This document shows, in pieces, positions 10,401 through 15,878 of a stretch of DNA of 44,211 nucleotides. The first letter of the stretch is position 1; every line of letters begins with the position of its first letter. The stretch comes from CAYXDO01 sp964463485 (lineage in GTDB: Bacteria > Myxococcota > Kuafuiibacteriia > Kuafuiibacteriales > Kuafuiibacteriaceae), in assembly GCA_964463485.1 (NCBI GenBank), contig CAYXDO010000087.1, positions 1 to 44,211 of the forward strand, given 5' to 3'. The notes below the pieces were generated by a model. The model searched no databases and was not told the origin of the DNA. It was given only the letters and a program-made list of their open reading frames with translations. A program made the translations under genes and the position numbers.

Positions 10401-11654
10401 ATAGCCTGCGGCCTCGGCACTCAGCGCAAGATTGAGAAGGTTGGACGTTCCTTCTTTGGAGGTCCGCCGGTCGGACCAAGCCAGCGCCAAGGCATTGACG
10501 TAGATGCGAAGGGGGCCCTCCAGTCGCGCGCCCTGCGAGATAAAGAGCTCGAAGGTGTGTTGCTCTCGGAGCGTTTCGATCAGCTCCTTGATCGTAGAAG
10601 CCTCAGTTGCCCACGGACCTTTTTGCGCCGCTCGAACCAGGAGCTCAGCACGGTCGAAGTCCCCAGGCGCTCCTCGCGCCACAAGGGCAAGGAGGAAAAA
10701 GACGCCAGCCCGCTGCGGCAAAAAATGGGCAAACCGACCCTGTTTGGGAGACCCAGCAAGGGCCGCTTCGAAGGCGGCTATCGCTGCAGAGGCTCGCCCA
10801 GAAAGTAGCTCGAGCCAGCCTTCATTGACCTTTGCCTGATATGAAACGCGGGAAGCGTTGATTTTCCGGGCATCACAGATTCGCCCACGCAGCATCAACT
10901 GCTCTACATAAAGGGAGTGTTCGTCATCCGAGAGCTCGCCGAGACCCTCCAGCATCTCGAACGCTTTGTTTGCTGAGATCAACTGGGTCGCGCTCGAATC
11001 AAGGACATCCAAGAGCACACGGCCCTGGAGCGATCTGGGGAATCGTCCGACCCACTCTGGATCGAAAGGGTGGTTCAGCTCGGTGAGCTTACCGGGAGAC
11101 GCGAGACGCTCCGCTTCGGCATAGTTTCCAGAATAGAGCGCAAGGCGCAGCTCGCGATCTTCGGTGTCCCGAGGGCGAATCCGGCGAGCGATTTCGGCCA
11201 GGGTCTCAATGCGGTCGGTCGCCGAAATCGCGGCGGAATGAATGAACACCGGCTTGAGCGCGAATGAGGATTCGTCACTGAGGAACCCACGAGACTCGAG
11301 CGTTTCGAGGCTCGGGTTCACATCTTCATTCCGAAGTACCCGTTTGGCGCTCCGATGCCCGAGACTCGAGAGGGCACGGATCAGGTCTGTTTTCGGCGCG
11401 TATCCGAAGACGGAGAGGATTTGGACCAGATCTCTCTCCATTGGAGCGAGCGCGAGAATCTCGGCGAGCCTTGCGCGAGGAGGCGAGTCAAACGTCAGGT
11501 CGACCGATCCGTGCGCTGGTTCCTCGTGCACTTTCCCAGGAAACCTCGGCGGAGACACCACTCGGTATTTACACCAAAACACATTGAAAAAGATCCAAGT
11601 CGGGGTGGGCCGGCGTGCTCGGTAACCATCCGGCCGACCCAAGTTTGACAACAA
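7455..11654 (-). CDS. Giant SNF2-family helicase with winged-helix-like and TPR-like N-terminus
   Basis: The C-terminal third is a complete SNF2 motor: DEMGLGKT (about residue 968), DEAQ (about 1062), TGTPIENR, SLKAGGFGLNLTAAD and HRIGQSRP (about 1337). A bacterial SNF2-associated region precedes it (for example GRFLRV and FFTLTRDL), also recognisable in the neighbouring SNF2 gene, so the two look like distant paralogues. Residues about 60-130 resemble a winged helix, and about 170-420 are helical TPR-like repeats. The drawn start at 11654 gives an odd basic/aromatic leader. A GTG at 11531 (residue 42) is a plausible alternative, because an AT-rich stretch that could hold the promoter lies at about 11555-11600. 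The function is presumably ATP-driven remodelling of DNA or RNA-bound complexes; no partner enzyme is visible in the window. The motor is certain, the role is not. Confidence 0.9.
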   Translation of the reverse strand: MLSNLGRPDGYRARRPTPTWIFFNVFWCKYRVVSPPRFPGKVHEEPAHGSVDLTFDSPPRARLAEILALAPMERDLVQILSVFGYAPKTDLIRALSSLGHRSAKRVLRNEDVNPSLETLESRGFLSDESSFALKPVFIHSAAISATDRIETLAEIARRIRPRDTEDRELRLALYSGNYAEAERLASPGKLTELNHPFDPEWVGRFPRSLQGRVLLDVLDSSATQLISANKAFEMLEGLGELSDDEHSLYVEQLMLRGRICDARKINASRVSYQAKVNEGWLELLSGRASAAIAAFEAALAGSPKQGRFAHFLPQRAGVFFLLALVARGAPGDFDRAELLVRAAQKGPWATEASTIKELIETLREQHTFELFISQGARLEGPLRIYVNALALAWSDRRTSKEGTSNLLNLALSAEAAGYHWFASELAAILRHFGSKEPQIRGMLVQDANPIVGQLQTPEKWSQVFDALIALTLPKSTKAPANVPKPPEQNQRLIWIAKATYGHVDLRPVEQVRQKGQWSKGRPVALKRLYEDSASMPWLSAADRAAVRTIERNVTIERGRYENVSYRLDDVKSLIALAGEPNVFVEQGGALVPAQTRAGAPRLRLGRASGKNRLVFDPAPRAADELERVTNPAPGVFEIVSFEPRHYAIAQLLGPKGLIVPPAAEGRLPAVLSALSKLVAIETDVVVAESPERTVVADSRPHVLIRPLGAGLSAEIVVRPLGAEGPAVRPGEGGKTLVAQISGQAVSTNRELSKELELARATLAGAPTLAGFQFQAGSWRFSIADTELALEALTELRSIEVGTIEWPEGEILLASHEVGIESLEVKIRGDAEFELGGSLLTPELGALELGTLLDYLEASPGRFLRVQGNDRFFTLTRDLKARLDELRLLRSGPNRIAFHPLAASYVQELVGGAQIEASVAYRQAVQRLVAEDLEELPTTFHAQLRSYQSDGYRWLARLSRFELGGCLADEMGLGKTVQTLALLVLRAPLGPSLVVTPTSIVSQWVDELARFAPTLRARKFTGDRRDAALDDLRPFDVVITSYAILQLEADRLAALSFEVAILDEAQLIKNAQTLRAKAAFRLVAKARFATTGTPIENRLGELHSLFRFLNPGFLGTEKTFEARFAGPIEREKNAQVRDQLRRLISPFVLRRTKSQVLPELPARTEVTLRVDLGIEELALYEALREKTLEGLASDASRNQRILLLAAITRLRRAASNSKMVLPDSTAPSAKLEALEELLDELLEGGHKALIFSQFVDHLSLIRAMIERRGVGYQYLDGATSGARRETAIEEFQAGKSSVFLISLKAGGFGLNLTAADTVIHMDPWWNPATEDQASDRAHRIGQSRPVTIYRIVANGTIEEKILELHHRKRELAASLLESSETAGQLSEVELLDLIKASSKE

Positions 11655-11720
11655 CCGGCTCGGGAACCGAGTTTCGGGGGCATATCAGAATCGACCTGCG
11701 CGTGTTCGGCGACGACCTAC

Positions 11721-12410
11721 CTACGCATCGATCGAGCCGGCCGCTCGCAGGAGACGGAAGTCCTGCGCCGCTTGCCACGCGGTCGCGAATGAGCACGAGG
11801 CCTTCCGTGCGATGTCGGCGATGGACAGGTCGGGCGCACGCTCGAGCGCGGTCCACACGTCGGCGCGAAACGATGGTCCCATGAGCACCCGGTTTCGGTA
11901 GCCGGCGTGATGTCGCACCAGGACCTCTGGCGAGAGCACATCCTCTTGGCGATCCCGGAGAGTGCCCTTCGGCACTCGCAGCTTCGACCCGGTGAAGCGC
12001 TCATCCTCGCCGCGTCGCTTGACCTGGAACTCGGTCCCAGTCGGCAGCAGGTCGATCGGCGCTCCTTCGTATGCCGCCGCGAGCCTGGCGAGACGACGGT
12101 CCTTCTTGAGCCACGTCGCGACGGCCGCCCAGTAAGCCCGGACGCGCTCGGACGGATGGGCTCCCGTAACGCGCACAAGCCGGTCGGCGTTCACGTGCGT
12201 GTGATGCACGCCGAGCCATGTCGTCAGCACGGCGAGCACTCGGAGATCACCTCCATCCATTCCGAGGGCGGAGGCGTGCAAGACCGTGCTCTCGATGTCC
12301 GCGTCAGGCTCTGCCTCCGCGGCGAAGCTCATCCCAATGCCCACCATGCGCGCCGTCAGCTCCTCGGGCGGGGGCGTCGGCTCTGGGGAGGTCGGGCGAC
12401 TAAACCCCAT
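11721..12410 (-). CDS. Helix-turn-helix protein, putative partner of the nucleotidyltransferase
   Basis: The ATG at 12410 lies inside the end of the preceding nucleotidyltransferase gene (11-bp overlap, 12400-12410), so translation is probably coupled. The 229-residue product has a Pro-rich N-terminus, a mid region rich in helices (including AYWAAVATWLKKDRRLARLA), and a C-terminal segment (about 185-225) that reads as a helix-turn-helix: FRADVWTALERAP, LSIADIARKA, then SFATAWQAAQDF. I do not recognise a named family. By position it could be the antitoxin and autorepressor of a toxin-antitoxin pair, or a specificity subunit. AbiE systems also pair an HTH protein with a nucleotidyltransferase, but there the HTH gene comes first, so the order here is reversed. 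Confidence 0.75.
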   Translation of the reverse strand: MGFSRPTSPEPTPPPEELTARMVGIGMSFAAEAEPDADIESTVLHASALGMDGGDLRVLAVLTTWLGVHHTHVNADRLVRVTGAHPSERVRAYWAAVATWLKKDRRLARLAAAYEGAPIDLLPTGTEFQVKRRGEDERFTGSKLRVPKGTLRDRQEDVLSPEVLVRHHAGYRNRVLMGPSFRADVWTALERAPDLSIADIARKASCSFATAWQAAQDFRLLRAAGSIDA

Positions 12411-12939
12411 GACCGAGCCTCCGCGAGAGCTCGGCGACCGTCGCACGCACATGCTCAGGCCACAGCTCGTTGCCGTCCTGCACTTCGAGCCACGGCACGC
12501 ACTCGGCAAGTTCCTCCGCAGTCGGCGCGAGTGCGATGCAGTCGAGCAGATCGGTGCCTCGATCACAGAGCGCGAACAGCTTGCTCTTGAGCAGGTCGGA
12601 CCTGCCGAGCGTGCTGAGCACGAGGGCCTGCCCTTCGAAGATGCACAACACACGCTCGCGCCACCCGGCGGGCAGAACGTCGCCAAGCTGCATCGGACCG
12701 TTGTTAAGCCAGTCGTCGAGTAGCTCAACGCCGGCCTGACGTTGTGCCTTTGCGAAGTTGAGCGCAGCCGAGGCGATGGCCGGCGGTAGCTCGGGCACCA
12801 GGATGTCGAAGTCGCGCGTCGCCCGCTGGATGACACCCATGAGCCCAAGTGCCGACCCACCGATGACGACGCCCTCGAAGCGCAGGCTGAGCCTGTGCAG
12901 GTGGCGGTCGAAGGCTTCGATGGTCGGACGGGGCAGCAT
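12400..12939 (-). CDS. Nucleotidyltransferase-fold protein (AbiEii/MNT-like), putative toxin
   Basis: The 179-residue product carries the polymerase-beta-type nucleotidyltransferase signature: GGSALGLMGV (residues 27-36) followed by RATRDFDILV with the metal-binding pair D43 and D45. A later segment, LLKSKLFALCDRGTDLLD, corresponds to the conserved basic/acidic helix seen in minimal nucleotidyltransferases of toxin-antitoxin and AbiEii/MenA-type proteins. Known relatives transfer nucleotides onto tRNA or a partner protein; the substrate here is unknown. The gene heads a two-gene unit overlapping its HTH partner, and a short palindrome lies 17-29 bases upstream of the ATG. The fold is clear, while the toxin role is inferred from context. 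Confidence 0.8.
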   Translation of the reverse strand: MLPRPTIEAFDRHLHRLSLRFEGVVIGGSALGLMGVIQRATRDFDILVPELPPAIASAALNFAKAQRQAGVELLDDWLNNGPMQLGDVLPAGWRERVLCIFEGQALVLSTLGRSDLLKSKLFALCDRGTDLLDCIALAPTAEELAECVPWLEVQDGNELWPEHVRATVAELSRRLGHGV

Positions 12940-12955
12940 GGGCTCTCGTCAAGTC

Positions 12956-12968
12956 TCGGATATTCCGA
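12956..12968. promoter_or_regulatory. Palindromic operator candidate upstream of the NTase/HTH pair
   Basis: TCGGA (12956-12960) and TCCGA (12964-12968) form a perfect inverted repeat around TAT, 17 bases upstream of the nucleotidyltransferase ATG. The position suits autoregulation by the HTH partner, as in many toxin-antitoxin operons. The inverted repeat is visible; its function is inferred. Positions 12970-13115 between it and the repeat array show no gene I recognise. Confidence 0.35.
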
Positions 12969-13115
12969 TACCAGCCTGCGTGTCGCCCGCCAATTCGTCA
13001 AGCCGTGTCGCTCAGAGCGCGTGGCGCCTCGATCAGACGCCCCTCGACGCCGAAGCTGCCGGCCAAAGCAGCGCTTGGAGAGCGCGACCAGGGGCACGCG
13101 CTCCTGGAGCACCGC

Positions 13116-13570
13116 CTTTCGGACGGTGCCAGCGCACCGCCTTTCGGACGGTGCCCACCCCTTTCGGACGGTGCTCGGACGGTGCCTCGGACGGTGCCCG
13201 GCACCGCTCGGAATCGTGCAATCGTGCGCGCCGCGCCTTTCGGACGGTGCTCCCCGCGCCTTTCGGACGGTGCCTGGCACCGCTCGGAATCAGTCCGGTG
13301 GCCCGGCGCCTGCCCGCCTTTCGGACGGTGCCCGGCACCGCTCGACGGTGCCCGGCAGCGCCTGCGCCTTTCGGACGGTGCCTGGCACCGCTCGGAATCA
13401 GTCAGTCCGGTGGCCCGGCCCCTGCCCGCCTTTCGGACGGTGCCCGGCACCGCTCGGAATCAGGCACCGCTCGGAATCAGTCCGGCACCGCTCGGAATCG
13501 GAATCAGTCCGGTGGCACCGCTCGGAATGAGTCCGGTCGGGCACCGCTCGGAATCAGTCCGGTCGGGCAG
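13116..13570. repeat. Nested array of REP-like palindromic repeats
   Basis: Two half-units alternate here. TTTCGGACGGTG occurs eight times (starting near 13117, 13142, 13162, 13238, 13261, 13319, 13369 and 13431), and GCACCGCTCGGAAT also eight times, with further truncated copies. Joined, they give GGTGCC-N-GGCACC hairpins, for example 13261-13290. Longer composite units add AGTCCGGTGGCCCGG and a CTGCCCGCC tail (13261-13318 and 13369-13430). The right third (13441-13570) repeats only the GCACCGCTCGGAAT half. The changing spacings point to repeated duplication and deletion. The pattern resembles REP/BIME clusters spread by REP-associated transposases, but no transposase is in the window. All open frames across it are repeat-derived. 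Confidence 0.9.
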
Positions 13571-13584
13571 GGTCAAGTCCTGGC

Positions 13585-13612
13585 TTGCATCCAGTGTCAT
13601 TATTGATACCAT
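13585..13612 (+). promoter_or_regulatory. Possible sigma70-type promoter for hicA
   Basis: TTGCAT (13585-13590) and TACCAT (13607-13612) are separated by 16 bases in a locally AT-rich stretch directly after the repeat array and just before hicA. The match to the -35/-10 consensus is moderate. If it is used, transcription would begin close to the GTG at 13622, which would favour the internal ATG at 13652 as the start. Confidence 0.3.
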
Positions 13613-13621
13613 TCTGACAGA

Positions 13622-13894
13622 GTGGCTGGCATCGACAGTATCGTCGAAGGCATGAGGAATAACCCGGTAGGAGTATCTTTTAGCGACTTGTGCAAGGTCT
13701 GTGGTCACTATTTTGGCGAGCATCGGATACGCGGGAGTCACCGCATCTACAAGACGCCTTGGATGGGCGACCCGCGGGTGAACGTTCAGGACGATAGAGG
13801 TAAGGCGAAGGCCTATCAAGTCCGCCAAGTGCTCCGTGCGATCGAGAAGCTCTTGGGCCAACAGGGAGCGGAGGATGTAGGTGAGGACACCTGA
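13622..13894 (+). CDS. hicA: HicA-family mRNA interferase toxin
   Basis: A small basic protein of the HicA type. The segment SFSDLCKVCGHYFGEHR, followed by GSHRIYKTPW with the conserved catalytic His (GSH), then DPRVNVQDDRGKAKAYQVRQVL, matches the double-stranded-RNA-binding-like fold of this toxin family. HicA toxins cleave mRNA independently of the ribosome and are neutralised by HicB, encoded 29 bases downstream. The start is uncertain: GTG at 13622 or ATG at 13652; neither has a strong ribosome binding site. The toxin-first order is normal for hicAB. It sits immediately downstream of the repeat array, suggesting a mobile or recombination-prone location. Confidence 0.88.
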   Translation: MAGIDSIVEGMRNNPVGVSFSDLCKVCGHYFGEHRIRGSHRIYKTPWMGDPRVNVQDDRGKAKAYQVRQVLRAIEKLLGQQGAEDVGEDT

Positions 13895-13923
13895 TTAGAC
13901 TAGTTGCGGTAGTTAACCATGAG

Positions 13924-14265
13924 GTGAAAGTCGATATTATGATGCAAGATGATCGCTATACCTACCGAGTCACCTGGTCTGAGGAGGACAAGGAGTACGT
14001 CGGCCTCTGCGCCGAGTTCCCGAGCCTCAGTTGGCTTGCGAGGACGCAGGTGGATGCCCTCGTCGGCATCCAAGACGTCGTGGCCCACGTGATCGACGAT
14101 TTGAAAGAAAGCGGTGAGCCCGTTCCCGAGCCGCTGGCTTCGAAGAAGTTCAGCGGAAAGTTCATGGTTCGGGTGCCGCCGGACGTGCATCGGCGTCTGG
14201 TCATGAAGGCTGCCGAAGATGGCGTGAGCCTGAACCGGTTGGTCAGTGCGAAGCTAACGGCTTGA
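13924..14265 (+). CDS. hicB: HicB-family antitoxin
   Basis: The protein has the HicB layout. An N-terminal partly degraded RNase H-like domain (YTYRVTWSEEDKEYVGLCAE, then FPSLSWLA) is followed by a C-terminal ribbon-helix-helix segment, GKFMVRVPPDVHRRLVMKAA, then GVSLNRLVSAKL, expected to bind operator DNA. The product should bind and inhibit HicA and repress the pair. The drawn start is a GTG at 13924; ATG codons at 13939 and 13942 give a more typical HicB N-terminus (MMQDDRYTYR) and are preferred. The stop is followed by about 170 bases without a recognisable gene, up to the palindrome at 14437. Confidence 0.92.
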   Translation: MKVDIMMQDDRYTYRVTWSEEDKEYVGLCAEFPSLSWLARTQVDALVGIQDVVAHVIDDLKESGEPVPEPLASKKFSGKFMVRVPPDVHRRLVMKAAEDGVSLNRLVSAKLTA

Positions 14266-14436
14266 TTGAAATGAGAATAGTGCCCGCGCAGAGGCTTCGT
14301 ATCTGCGACGAAGGAAAGCGATGAGCAGGCTCCGTCCGGTCACGAGCTCGCGGAGCGCGACGCTCGTCCCGTCAACGATGCGGTGAATGTCGCAGCTGGT
14401 TCGTGCCGGAGTGGCCCGCCAATTATCTGATCCGAG

Positions 14437-14495
14437 TCTGATCTGAATCGGAATCGGCGGTCACGGCCGTGTCTGAGTCCCCGTCCGATTCAGAT
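14437..14495. repeat. Dispersed palindromic element, copy 2
   Basis: ATCTGAATCGGA (14441-14452) and TCCGATTCAGAT (14484-14495) are perfect 12-bp complements enclosing an ACGGCCGT core. The element matches the one at 7089-7137. It directly abuts the stop codon (14496-14498) of the minus-strand gene to its right, so in RNA from that gene it would form a strong hairpin immediately after the stop. It could slow 3' decay or act in termination, although there is no U-tract. Confidence 0.7.
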
Positions 14496-15224
14496 TCAGG
14501 GCGGAGTCAACAAGAGCGCGGCCTCGGCTCGCGTCAATAGCACGGTCATTGCGGCGATGTTCTCACCCGCTGCTGCCTCGCCGAACGCCATCTTCAACCT
14601 AGCACCCAAGCTCGGGTCACGTGCTGCGACCGACCGAATCGCCCTCCAGCAGCGTTCCTTCAAGGCCCCCCATTCCACGGGCGGCGACTGGCTCGGAGGG
14701 ATTGCGACCGCCTGGATCGACAGGTCGAACTGGTAGCGGAGCGTCTTGCCCGGATCGACCTTGATGACTTTGTCGACGCGCAGGTTTGCCTCCCGGTTCT
14801 CCAGCCTCACCTTCAGACAGCCCGAGGGGAGCTTGATTTTTGCGAGAGGTGTCTCGCCCAGCTTCTTGTCGCCATAGTACACGACGGAGTGCGGCTCACT
14901 GTTGATTGTCACAAAACCCGGCGGCGTGTGAGGGAGGAGCACGCAGCCGGGATCTCGTTCGACGTTCAGTTGGGCAACCGCCGAGTCTGCGGCGCGCAGC
15001 AACCCTTCGGCTGAACATTCGTCCTTGGCCAGTCCGCCCTGCGTCGAGGCGCTCGTGAGGACGTCGTAGATCGTGAGGATGAGTGTACACTCCTTGCCCA
15101 AACGAACGACCTTCCCACTCACGGAATCGGATGCGGCGACCGCGCGACCGAGCTCGATCTGACAGGTCGCTTCATAGCAGTCCGCGTACGAGGCGGCCTT
15201 CGCGGACGCGACACGCGACTTCAT
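14496..15224 (-). CDS. PEGA-domain protein, C-terminal part (likely frameshifted from the upstream frame)
   Basis: The frame begins in the middle of a domain: ADCYEATCQIELGRAVAAS is the counterpart of DPCYDSACQIELGKEVAAQ in the upstream gene, but the strand-helix-strand half that should precede it is at the end of the upstream frame. After this domain a PEGA-type beta domain follows (about residues 95-165: GFVTINSEPHSVVYYGDKKL, GETPLAKIKLPSG), then an Ala-rich helical tail. PEGA domains are small surface or periplasmic beta-sandwiches common in myxobacterial envelope proteins. The overlap with the upstream frame is ATGA (15221-15224), which could also be ordinary translational coupling. I favour a single protein broken by a one-base indel. 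Confidence 0.7.
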   Translation of the reverse strand: MKSRVASAKAASYADCYEATCQIELGRAVAASDSVSGKVVRLGKECTLILTIYDVLTSASTQGGLAKDECSAEGLLRAADSAVAQLNVERDPGCVLLPHTPPGFVTINSEPHSVVYYGDKKLGETPLAKIKLPSGCLKVRLENREANLRVDKVIKVDPGKTLRYQFDLSIQAVAIPPSQSPPVEWGALKERCWRAIRSVAARDPSLGARLKMAFGEAAAGENIAAMTVLLTRAEAALLLTPP

Positions 15225-15787
15225 GGCTCCGGCACCACGCGTCGCCCTGACAGGGCGAGGCGAGCGACCACGTACTCATCGATCGTTCCGGCCAGACCTT
15301 GGCTGATGGTTCTCGGCGCAATGGGAAACGCCGCGAAGACTCGCTTACTCTCAGGGTCGCCGGGACTCGTCGCCAGGCTCGTGGCGAGCTGGTCCAGCCC
15401 GGTGACCAACCCATCCTGAGTGCAGGCGCCCTTCCACGTTGCCGCTTGATCAATCAGCTCGGTCGTCAGATCGACGACGGTCGAGATCAGGAGGCACTCT
15501 TCGCTTACCCGCCGCAGCCTCGTCGCGAGGATCCTCTGCGCGGCGACTTCCTTGCCGAGCTCGATCTGGCAGGCCGAGTCATAGCAGGGGTCGAGCGACG
15601 TCTTCTTGAGGCCGGCGAGCGCCCGCGTCAGGTCGGATGACGGGAGGATCTGAAGCCCTTGCGCAGCCAGGCGCCCTCGAAGGTATTCGGACAGCTCTCG
15701 GGTCTGTACGGCGGCCTCCCGGCCTTCGATGTCGAAGACCGCGGTCGGGCTAGCGTTGAGCGCGGCGAGCAACGGCAGAATTCCCAC
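15221..15787 (-). CDS. Duplicated CsgG/TolB-like domain protein, N-terminal part
   Basis: The start is a GTG at 15787, followed by a short hydrophobic leader (GILPLLAALNASP) that may be a weak signal sequence. The first domain (about 15-130) contains RLAAQGLQILPSSDLTRAL, YDSACQIELGKEVAA and ISTVVDLTT. This is the pattern of periplasmic proteins that sum variables from a conserved Cys-x4-Cys-QIELG module. A second copy starts at about 150 (GLAGTIDEYVVARLALSGRR) and is cut by the stop at 15221. The rest is in the next frame at 14496-15224. The gene lies 91 bases downstream of bamA on the same strand, so an envelope role is plausible. I do not recognise a named family with certainty. Confidence 0.65.
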   Translation of the reverse strand: MGILPLLAALNASPTAVFDIEGREAAVQTRELSEYLRGRLAAQGLQILPSSDLTRALAGLKKTSLDPCYDSACQIELGKEVAAQRILATRLRRVSEECLLISTVVDLTTELIDQAATWKGACTQDGLVTGLDQLATSLATSPGDPESKRVFAAFPIAPRTISQGLAGTIDEYVVARLALSGRRVVPEP

Positions 15788-15878
15788 GACTCCAGCGTAA
15801 CACGGGCCTTCGGCGGCATTGCACCAGCGGGAAGCGCCGACCCCGTATTGCTTCGAGGTCCAGAATCACGACGCCATG

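Noticed and set aside
12895..13115. Search for a coding remnant between the NTase gene and the repeat array
   Set aside because: No frame shows a recognisable domain.
11721..13280. 519-codon minus-strand frame through the repeat array
   Set aside because: Only the last 229 codons (12410-11721) look like protein. The upstream part reads antisense-frame through the NTase gene and the repeat array.
13116..13570. CRISPR array
   Set aside because: Spacers are not unique and not of constant length; the repeats nest and vary, and no cas genes are nearby.
12758..13655. Several open frames in 12.76-13.66 kb
   Set aside because: They translate repeat units (FRTVPGTARN, PKGGQAPGHR) and have no independent support.
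14266..14436. Possible gene remnant after hicB
   Set aside because: A short minus-strand reading (LRELVTGRSLLIAFLRR) is open but too short and unmatched to call.
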